Shown: positions 1 to 5,261 of the stretch, piece by piece | Numbering within the stretch: position 1 is the first letter of the stretch | Layout: every line of letters begins with the position of its first letter | Source: Akkermansiaceae bacterium UBA6138 | GTDB taxonomy: Bacteria; Verrucomicrobiota; Verrucomicrobiia; Verrucomicrobiales; DEV007 | Assembly: GCA_002422425.1 (NCBI GenBank) | Contig: DIVG01000079.1 | Span: 120,206-125,466, forward strand | Length of the DNA stretch: 5,261 nucleotides | Direction of reading: 5' to 3' | Made by a program: the position numbers and the translations under genes | Notes under the pieces: generated by a model | What the model was told of the DNA's origin: nothing | The model's database searches: none | The model's input: the letters and a program-made list of their open reading frames with translations, nothing else

Positions 1-53
1 TGTTAGTTGTTGGGGTTTAGTGGTATGGCGCGGAGTTTTGTGAGTTTCCCGAG

Positions 54-116
54 ATCGCTAATCGCTAATCGCTAATCGCTAATCGCTAACCGCTAACCGC
101 TAACCGCTAACCGCTT
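54..116. repeat. Heptamer tandem repeat, 9 units in two variant blocks
   Basis: Nine uninterrupted 7-base units lie head to tail. Five copies of ATCGCTA (54-88) are followed by three copies of ACCGCTA (89-109) and a final ACCGCTT (110-116). The blocks differ by a single T-to-C change at unit position 2, and there are no indels. The last base of the array is the final base of the stop codon of the minus-strand gene, so the array forms the immediate 3' untranslated region of that gene. In minus-strand RNA it reads as repeated TTAGCGG and then TTAGCGA. No long inverted repeat or T-run is present, so it does not look like an intrinsic terminator. Its function is unknown. It resembles in kind the short tandemly repeated repetitive heptamers known from cyanobacteria, but common origin is not implied. 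Confidence 0.95.
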
Positions 117-2569
117 CACCTCTTCCGCATCAGTTCCGACATCGCGACCGCCCGGACCATGTCCTTGATGCGATATTCGCTCTTCTTCGCCTCGGCGGCG
201 ATAGCATTGACATCGTCCTGGTCATCGAAGGTGAGCACGCGACGCAGTCCGTAGGTGCAGAGATGCTCGATGAAGGCCCGGGCGACCTTGTCGCGGTCTT
301 CGAGGAGACGTTGCTTGAACTCGTCGGCGTCGTTGAAGGCACGCCCATCGGGCATTTTACCGGCGGGATTGACGGGGGGGTCTTCGCCGACTCCCGTCGG
401 GACTTTCTCCCGGGTGCGCCACTGGCCGATGGCGTCGTAGTTTTCCCAGGCGAGGCCAAGTGGGTCCAGCTTCGCGTGGCAGGCGGCGCAGTTCGCATCG
501 CTCGCATGCGCGGCCAGTTTGTCCCGCAGGGTGGCCTTCGGGTCGGTGGGCGGATTGGGTTCGATCGCGGGGACGTTGGCAGGAGGCGGCGGCGGCGTCT
601 TCCCGAGGATCACCTCACTGAGCCATACGCCCCGATGCACCGGGCGATGGCGCGTGCCGTCTGAGGTGAGCCCGAGGACCGCGCCCATCGTAAGGAGACC
701 GCCGCGCTTATCCTCAGGCTTCAGCGCGACACGCTCGAAGCCACCCGAACCGGACTCGGGCAGTCCGTAGAACTCACTGAGCCGCGCATTGGCCACGGTC
801 CAGTCGGAATCGATGAAGCTATCGAGAGGCAGGTTTTTGGCGAACATCTCGCGGAAAAATTCCACCGGCTCGGCGCGCATGCTATCCTCCAGCCACGCGT
901 CGTAGGTCGGGTAGAGCGTCCTGTCCGGCGGGAACATCCCGACGCGGTGCAGTTGCATCCACTGACGCGAGAAATCGTCGATAAAGCGCTCGGCTTTTCC
1001 ATCGGCGAGGAGGCGGTCGACCTCCCTCTTCAAGCCATCGCCATTCAGGGCCGCGCCTTTGGCTGCAGTGAAGAGCGCGTCATCCGGCATCGAGCTCCAC
1101 AGGAAATACGAGAGCCGCGTGGCGAGTTCCGTGTCCGTGAGATGTTCGCGGGCGACCGGATCACCCTCGACGAGATAAATGAAGTGCCGCGAAGTCAGCA
1201 CGCCCTGCAAGGCCACGCGATAGGCATCGGCCGGCTTCTCCCCCGCCTCGAGTTCTTCTCGATACGAGTTCAAATACTGCTCCAGTTCCTCCGCCTTCAC
1301 CGGACGACGCCAGGCGCGTTCGGCAAAGCGCTGGAGATGCTCCGCCACCACCCCGGGCGTCGCGTCATCGGGAGGCACCACCGCTTCGCGGCGCGCTTTT
1401 TCCTCTTCCGACACGAGCGGGCCTTCCCACTCGACCCAATCGAGGATCACCGTGGAGAAAAGCCCGTTCCCCTTGTCGTCGAACATCTGCGGCGCGTTCG
1501 GATTCAGCAGATAGGTCTCACTGCTGTGCGTGAAAACGTAACTATTGCTGCCGAGCGCATTACGGAAAGCCGCGCCGGCCCGACGATCGACCACGTCCGT
1601 GGCCACCACGCAGAAATCGAGAGTCGCGGGCATTTCAAGGAAGACCTCGAACTCATAGACCTGCGGCTTGTCCTCCGGAGCCGTGATGTCGAACTCGATG
1701 AGCCCGTCCACCGTCTCCTCACCCGTGCGCGCTCCAATGCTCAGGTGGGCAGTCTGGCCACCAATCGGACGAACGCCGCTGGCCTGGAGGCGCAGCTTGT
1801 AAAGCCCGCTATGTTCGGGCCCCGTCTTTCCGAACCAATTCGGTGCGAGCGCCTGCCGGGTGTTGCCGGGATACAGGAGATGACGCAGCGGTCGCTTGAT
1901 CCCGAAACGGTCCAGGGCCGCCTGCTGATCCTTTCCGCCGCCGTAGCGCAGTTCCGCCGCGGTCTTGCGGACCTTGCGAGCCTCACCCGATGCAGCAGCG
2001 GGGAAAGCCCGATCGAGCACCAGCTCCGCCGCGCGGTAATAGCGGTCCACGTGCGAAGGCGAGAGCGAGAGCTCCGACCCGATCCGCTCAAAGCCGTGCC
2101 AGAGGGTGTCCTCGTTCAACTCACCCGGCTTCGCCGGATCATAGCGCACGCCGAGCAGGTCATAGACCGTGTTCTGATACTCCTTCCGGCTCAGCCGGTA
2201 ATGAGACACCGCCGGGCGCGCCGCCATCCGCGCCGACTTGCCCTCCTTCATGAGGACGTCGAGCTTAGGAATAAAGGCGGCGATCTCCTCCTGCGACGGC
2301 TGGGGCTCGTCCTCCGGAGGCATCTCCCCGGAATTGATGCGCTCGATCACTTCGTGCCAGAGGTGCGTGTCGAGGCCCGATTTGAAATCGCGCGAGAGCT
2401 GGTCGATGCGCAAATTACCCTTCTCCTTTTCCGGCCCGTGACAACTGAGGCAATGCGTCTTGAGGAAAGCCTCGAACGGTTCCGGCTCCGCCCCTGTGAC
2501 CGCGCCGGTCTGAACGAGACCGGCGGCGAGGAACGTGAAGACAGGGCGGAGGACTCGGGGAAAAAACAT
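116..2569 (-). CDS. Secreted diheme cytochrome-like protein, PSCyt1-DUF1587-DUF1592-DUF1588-DUF1585 family
   Basis: This is a complete 817-residue protein. The start at 2569 was chosen because it puts a Sec signal peptide at the N-terminus: basic MFFPRVLR, a hydrophobic stretch to about residue 24, and likely cleavage after TGA-27. A start 23 codons upstream would bury that signal. Domains in order: PSCyt1-type cytochrome c (about 33-105) with heme site C40-L-S-C43-H44; DUF1587 (about 122-188, HYRLSRKEYQNTVYDLLG); a beta-rich middle part (about 255-385); a DUF1595-like segment (about 408-468, AWRRPVKAEELEQYL); DUF1592 (about 478-605, LATRLSYFLWSSMPDD); DUF1588 (about 622-722) with five prolines at 659-663 and a second heme site C694-A-A-C697-H698; and DUF1585 (about 738-813). 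Length and order are normal for the family. It should be exported, with hemes attached outside the cytoplasm. A redox or polysaccharide-related role is often suggested for the family but not established. Genes of this family commonly sit next to a DUF1552 gene, and none is seen here. No Shine-Dalgarno sequence is visible. Family assignment is firm; function is open. Confidence 0.93.
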   Translation of the reverse strand: MFFPRVLRPVFTFLAAGLVQTGAVTGAEPEPFEAFLKTHCLSCHGPEKEKGNLRIDQLSRDFKSGLDTHLWHEVIERINSGEMPPEDEPQPSQEEIAAFIPKLDVLMKEGKSARMAARPAVSHYRLSRKEYQNTVYDLLGVRYDPAKPGELNEDTLWHGFERIGSELSLSPSHVDRYYRAAELVLDRAFPAAASGEARKVRKTAAELRYGGGKDQQAALDRFGIKRPLRHLLYPGNTRQALAPNWFGKTGPEHSGLYKLRLQASGVRPIGGQTAHLSIGARTGEETVDGLIEFDITAPEDKPQVYEFEVFLEMPATLDFCVVATDVVDRRAGAAFRNALGSNSYVFTHSSETYLLNPNAPQMFDDKGNGLFSTVILDWVEWEGPLVSEEEKARREAVVPPDDATPGVVAEHLQRFAERAWRRPVKAEELEQYLNSYREELEAGEKPADAYRVALQGVLTSRHFIYLVEGDPVAREHLTDTELATRLSYFLWSSMPDDALFTAAKGAALNGDGLKREVDRLLADGKAERFIDDFSRQWMQLHRVGMFPPDRTLYPTYDAWLEDSMRAEPVEFFREMFAKNLPLDSFIDSDWTVANARLSEFYGLPESGSGGFERVALKPEDKRGGLLTMGAVLGLTSDGTRHRPVHRGVWLSEVILGKTPPPPPANVPAIEPNPPTDPKATLRDKLAAHASDANCAACHAKLDPLGLAWENYDAIGQWRTREKVPTGVGEDPPVNPAGKMPDGRAFNDADEFKQRLLEDRDKVARAFIEHLCTYGLRRVLTFDDQDDVNAIAAEAKKSEYRIKDMVRAVAMSELMRKR

Positions 2570-2590
2570 GGTGTTAGGATGAGTGCGCGG

Positions 2591-2619
2591 AGTATACCAA
2601 TTTCCATGCCTTTCTTCAC
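2591..2619 (-). promoter_or_regulatory. Candidate extended -10 promoter for the minus-strand cytochrome-like gene
   Basis: Read on the minus strand, TGGTATACT (plus positions 2591-2599) has a -10 hexamer TATACT, which matches the TATAAT consensus at five of six positions. A TG sits one base upstream of it, as in extended -10 promoters. Seventeen bases further upstream, GTGAAG (2614-2619) is a weak -35 sharing only the central TGA with TTGACA. Transcription would start near 2584, giving a leader of about 15 bases before the ATG at 2569, too short for much 5' regulation. This is pattern matching to the sigma-70 consensus only. Confidence 0.4.
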
Positions 2620-2621
2620 TC

Positions 2622-2680
2622 CCGCGAACGCGGCACAAGAGGCACTTTGCCCGGGGAACAGATGATTTACGGTCGGACCG
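2622..2680. promoter_or_regulatory. Two short inverted repeats in the divergent intergenic region
   Basis: The 160-base gap between the divergent genes holds two small symmetrical elements. One is CCGCG-AA-CGCGG at 2622-2633. The other is CGGTC-G-GACCG at 2670-2680, a perfect 5-base-arm palindrome. Either could be an operator for a dimeric regulator, because both lie upstream of both genes and the first lies just upstream of the candidate minus-strand promoter. In GC-rich DNA, arms of five bases arise easily by chance. No regulator gene is present in the window, and no convincing plus-strand promoter was found. Confidence 0.15.
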
Positions 2681-2729
2681 GTTCCTGATCGCTCCAGGTG
2701 ACGAAAACTGTTACATTCCGGATCTCATC

Positions 2730-3593
2730 ATGAAACGCCGCACCTTCCTCCACACCACCGCCCTCGCCACCCTCGCCAGTCAGGTCGACGCCCTCCGCGC
2801 CGCCACCGCCGGCATGCAGGTCAAAATCGGAGCCTGTGACTGGACCATGAAACTCGCCGCGCAGCCGGCCGCCCTTGATCTCGCGAAGCACATCGGACTC
2901 GACGGCGTCCAGGTCGATTTCGGGAGCACCCCCGATGCCGCCGGATGGCTGCCGCTCTTCGACGAAAAACTGCAGGACACCTACCTCGCCAAATCCGCCG
3001 AGCTAGGGATCTCGGTCCCCTCGCTCGCCCTCGCCGTGCTCAACGGAGTGCCGCTCAAGAGCGACCCCGAAGCTGAAAAGTGGGTCCTCGCGAGTCCCAA
3101 GGTCGCCCAACGCCTCAAGTCGCGCTGCGTTCTCCTCGCCTTCTTTGGAAAAGGCAGCCTCGCCGGCGACGAGCCCGGGATTGCAAAAGTCACCGGCATC
3201 CTCAAAAAACTCGCTCCCCTCGCCGAAGAGGCGGGCCTCATCTATGGCATCGAGTCCACCCTCAAGGTGCCCGTCCTCGAAACGATCCTCGACGAAGTGA
3301 ATTCGCCCTCCATCCAGGTCTGGTACGACGTCGCCAACATGGACAAAGAAGGCGAAGACTACGGCGAAGCCATCCGACGCCTCGGCAAAGAGCGCATCTG
3401 CGAATTCCACGCCAAAGATTTCGAAGGCCTCTACGGCCAGGGCAACATCGACTTCAACAAGATGCGCGACGCCATGCGCGACATCGGCTGGCACGACGCC
3501 TGGGTCCACATCGAAGGCACCCAGCTCCCGAACGGCGTGGAGGAGGATGTCCGCTACGATGCGGAGTACTTGCGCGGGGTGTTTGGGGGGTGA
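2730..3593 (+). CDS. Exported sugar phosphate isomerase/epimerase-like protein (xylose isomerase-like TIM barrel)
   Basis: This is a complete 287-residue protein. The ATG at 2730 was chosen over one 49 codons upstream because it starts exactly at a twin-arginine-type signal: MKRRTFLHTTALATLASQ, with R3-R4-T-F-L matching the RRxFL core, and probable processing around residues 22-28. The mature part begins at VKIGACDW and follows the AP-endonuclease-2 / xylose-isomerase-like TIM-barrel pattern. The four expected divalent-metal ligands are present: E175 (YGIES), D200 (WYDVAN), H227 (EFHAKD) and E262 (HIEGT). GQGNIDF at 236-242 is a typical late-barrel motif. Length is usual for the family. Such proteins interconvert or epimerise sugars or related polyols, but the substrate cannot be read from the sequence. 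Tat export would fit an enzyme that folds around its metal before crossing the membrane. The gene is divergent from the cytochrome-like gene and 163 bases upstream of hsdR on the same strand. No clear Shine-Dalgarno sequence is seen. Fold and metal site are confident, the Tat route likely, the reaction unknown. Confidence 0.9.
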   Translation: MKRRTFLHTTALATLASQVDALRAATAGMQVKIGACDWTMKLAAQPAALDLAKHIGLDGVQVDFGSTPDAAGWLPLFDEKLQDTYLAKSAELGISVPSLALAVLNGVPLKSDPEAEKWVLASPKVAQRLKSRCVLLAFFGKGSLAGDEPGIAKVTGILKKLAPLAEEAGLIYGIESTLKVPVLETILDEVNSPSIQVWYDVANMDKEGEDYGEAIRRLGKERICEFHAKDFEGLYGQGNIDFNKMRDAMRDIGWHDAWVHIEGTQLPNGVEEDVRYDAEYLRGVFGG

Positions 3594-3756
3594 AGGGGAG
3601 TGGCGGATCGGCAGGGCAAAGCGGAGTTGCCGGAAAGGTTCGGAGTGGTTAGTGTCCACGGATGATTCTTGCTTGGTTAAGTGCTCCTCTGGTATGCCTA
3701 TTGGCTGCTTTTCCCGGCGCGGGTCCTCGCCTTGAACATTACCGCAGCCGTTACGC
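3594..3756. other. Intergenic spacer between the isomerase-like gene and hsdR
   Basis: I see no gene, RNA or mobile-element end in this 163-base spacer. The nearest thing to a terminator is GGCAA (3615-3619) and TTGCC (3627-3631) around a 7-base loop, but the stem has only five pairs and no T-run follows. A tentative promoter, TTGCTT (3669-3674), 18 bases, then TATGCC (3693-3698), matches the consensus at only three of six positions in each box. An in-frame stop at 3733-3735 closes the hsdR frame upstream, so hsdR cannot extend into this region from further left. Confidence 0.6.
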
Positions 3757-5261
3757 ATGAACAAAAAAGCCCTCAGCGAACGCGACATCTGCACAAAGTT
3801 CATTACGCCAAGCCTTGTGGCGAGTGGCTGGGACCTCGACACTCAGATTCGGGAGGAAGTCGGCTTCACCGATGGTCGAATTTACGTGCGGGGGAAGATT
3901 CATGCGCGCGGAGCGCAAAAGCGGGTCGACTACATCCTCTACTACAAGCCTAATATTCCCCTCGCGATCATCGAGGCGAAGGACAATAGCCACACCGTCG
4001 GATCCGGCATGCAGCAGGCGCTCGGCTACGCAAAGCCGCTCGACGTGCCGTTTGTCTTCAGCAGCAATGGTGACGGCTTTCTCTTCCACGATAAGACGGT
4101 GAAATCGGGTCCGATAGAGACCGGGATTTCACTGGGAGACTTTCCTTCTCCCGGGCAGCTTTGGGAAAAATACAAAGACTTCAAAGGCATCACAGACGAG
4201 GTCGAGTCCGTCGTGGCGCAGGATTATTTCTCCGACGGATCGCCGCGCTCGCCCCGCTACTACCAGCAGATCGCGATCAACCGCACCGTCGAAGCGGTGG
4301 CCAGAAACGAGGGAAACAATCGTCACCTCCTCGTCATGGCGACCGGCACCGGGAAAACCTACACCGCCTTCCAGATCATCTACAGGCTGTGGAAAAGTGG
4401 CCTGAAAAAACGCATCCTCTTCCTCGCCGATCGCACCGCGCTGATCGATCAGACGGTGCGTGGCGACTTTCGCCATTTCAAGGAGGCGATGACCGTGATC
4501 AAGCACAAGCAGATCGACACCGCCTACAATATCTACCTCGCGCTCTATCAGGGCTTGTCCGATAGCAACGACACCGACGCCTACAAGCAGTTCAGCCCCG
4601 AATTCTTCGACCTCATCATCGTGGACGAGTGCCATCGCGGCAGCGCCCGCGAGGACAGTAAATGGCGCGAGATCCTGGAATACTTCAAGGGCGCGACTCA
4701 TATCGGCCTGACAGCCACGCCCAAAGAGACGAAGGAAATTTCCAGCTCCGAGTATTTCGGTGACCCGCTTTACACCTACTCGCTCAAACAGGGCATCGAT
4801 GACGGCTTCCTCGCCCCTTACAAAGTCATCAAGATCACGCTCGACATTGACGCCGAGGGCTGGCGTCCGGCAAAGGGATTCAAGGACAAGGATGGCAAAG
4901 AGGTCGAGGATCGCCTCTACAACCGCACCGACTTTGATCGCCATCTCGTCGTTGATGAGCGCCGTCAGATCGTGGCGGAGAAAATCACCGAATTCCTCAA
5001 AGGGAGCGGCCGCTTTTCCAAGACCATCGTCTTCTGTGTGGACATCGAGCACGCCGAGGGAATGCGAACCGCCCTGGCGAATGCCAACGCCGATCTCGTC
5101 GCCACAAACAGCAAATATGTGATGCAGATCACCGGAGACAATGAGGAGGGCAAACGCCACCTCGACGACTTCATCAGTCCGAGCGAACTTTACCCCGTGA
5201 TCGCCACCACGTCGAAGTTGATGACCACCGGGGTCGATGCCCAGACCTGCAAGCTCATCGT
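3757..5261 (+). CDS. hsdR: Type I restriction endonuclease subunit R (HsdR), 5' part, cut by window end
   Basis: The first 501 codons are present and remain open at the right edge. HsdR is the ATP-dependent translocase and nuclease subunit of type I restriction complexes; with HsdM and HsdS it cleaves unmethylated foreign DNA. The N-terminal nuclease domain shows D58 (VDYIL), E73-A-K75 (IIEAKD) and Q87-A-L-G-Y91, the PD-(D/E)xK plus QxxxY arrangement. The superfamily 2 helicase motor follows: Walker A ATGTGKT (195-201), a motif Ia-like LADRTALIDQT, Walker B DECH (290-293), motif III TATP (319-322), a motif IV-like KTIVFCVD, and a motif V-like TTGVD (490-494). Motif VI and the C-terminal complex-binding region lie beyond the window. 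The DECHRGS motif and the MNKKALSERDI start suggest the EcoAI/EcoEI (type IB) group, whose R subunits are roughly 800 residues. The ATG at 3757 is the only reasonable start: an in-frame stop lies at 3733-3735 and the next ATG is codon 85, beyond the nuclease motif. No Shine-Dalgarno sequence is visible. No frameshift or missing catalytic residue appears in the visible part. Confidence 0.95.
   Translation, partial: MNKKALSERDICTKFITPSLVASGWDLDTQIREEVGFTDGRIYVRGKIHARGAQKRVDYILYYKPNIPLAIIEAKDNSHTVGSGMQQALGYAKPLDVPFVFSSNGDGFLFHDKTVKSGPIETGISLGDFPSPGQLWEKYKDFKGITDEVESVVAQDYFSDGSPRSPRYYQQIAINRTVEAVARNEGNNRHLLVMATGTGKTYTAFQIIYRLWKSGLKKRILFLADRTALIDQTVRGDFRHFKEAMTVIKHKQIDTAYNIYLALYQGLSDSNDTDAYKQFSPEFFDLIIVDECHRGSAREDSKWREILEYFKGATHIGLTATPKETKEISSSEYFGDPLYTYSLKQGIDDGFLAPYKVIKITLDIDAEGWRPAKGFKDKDGKEVEDRLYNRTDFDRHLVVDERRQIVAEKITEFLKGSGRFSKTIVFCVDIEHAEGMRTALANANADLVATNSKYVMQITGDNEEGKRHLDDFISPSELYPVIATTSKLMTTGVDAQTCKLI

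Noticed and set aside
54..116. Heptamer array considered as a CRISPR array or a plasmid-type iteron origin
   Set aside because: Units are contiguous 7-mers without spacers, which excludes CRISPR. No replication initiator gene or AT-rich region is nearby to support an origin.
374..380. Run of seven G (C on the coding strand) inside the cytochrome-like gene, considered as a phase-variable tract
   Set aside because: The tract is short, in frame, and falls in a proline-containing region of the DUF1588/DUF1585 part. Nothing indicates slippage-based switching.
947..2665. Plus-strand open frame of 572 codons antisense to the cytochrome-like gene
   Set aside because: It lies almost wholly opposite a gene with clear domains and heme motifs. 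Its translation is rich in R, H and L without recognisable motifs, as expected for an antisense shadow in GC-rich DNA.
3615..3631. Possible terminator stem-loop after the isomerase-like gene
   Set aside because: It has only five base pairs, a 7-base loop and no T-run, so it is not convincing as an intrinsic terminator.
3669..3698. Possible sigma-70 promoter for hsdR (TTGCTT, 18 bases, TATGCC)
   Set aside because: Each box matches the consensus at only three of six positions, which is expected by chance in a spacer of this length.
3003..3842. Minus-strand open frame of 279 codons across the isomerase-like gene and the start of hsdR
   Set aside because: It is antisense to two well-supported genes and the spacer between them, and has no family motifs.
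3681..3953. Plus-strand GTG-started frame whose first residues look hydrophobic (VLLWYAYWLLFPARVL)
   Set aside because: The hydrophobic stretch could suggest a small membrane or leader peptide. However, the frame then runs out of phase through the hsdR start with shadow-like composition, and there is no ribosome binding site.
4129..5160. Minus-strand open frame of 343 codons antisense to hsdR
   Set aside because: It is a shadow of hsdR, whose nuclease and helicase motifs are intact on the plus strand. The opposite frame shows no recognisable domain.

Overview
The window looks like chromosomal DNA from a GC-rich bacterium of the PVC group, Verrucomicrobiota or Planctomycetota. The main evidence is a large secreted protein with the PSCyt1 / DUF1587 / DUF1592 / DUF1588 / DUF1585 architecture, a family concentrated in those phyla. 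A twin-arginine-type exported sugar isomerase/epimerase-like protein of a kind abundant there supports this. None of the three genes has a strong Shine-Dalgarno sequence. The sequence cannot decide between the two phyla.

Layout from left to right. Positions 1-53 are intergenic with nothing recognisable. Positions 54-116 hold a perfect nine-unit heptamer tandem repeat in two homogeneous blocks, whose last base is also the last base of the next gene's stop codon. Positions 116-2569 (minus strand) encode an 817-residue secreted c-type-cytochrome-like protein with one CxxCH heme site near each end. Positions 2570-2729 are a divergent intergenic region with a good extended -10 promoter candidate for the minus-strand gene and two small inverted repeats. 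Positions 2730-3593 (plus strand) encode a 287-residue exported xylose-isomerase-like TIM-barrel protein with all four expected metal ligands. Positions 3594-3756 are a spacer without a convincing gene or terminator. From 3757 to the right edge runs the 5' part (501 codons) of a type I restriction endonuclease R subunit (hsdR), with intact nuclease and helicase motifs. It is cut only by the window end.

Functionally there are two modules. The left one is a divergent pair of extracytoplasmic proteins, a probable diheme Sec-exported protein and a probable Tat-exported sugar isomerase/epimerase-like enzyme. It fits the envelope carbohydrate metabolism typical of these bacteria, although no substrate can be read from the sequence. 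The right one is the start of a restriction-modification locus; hsdM and hsdS would be expected beyond position 5261. I found no clearly new system here. The heptamer array and the junction between the two modules are the parts most worth a second look.
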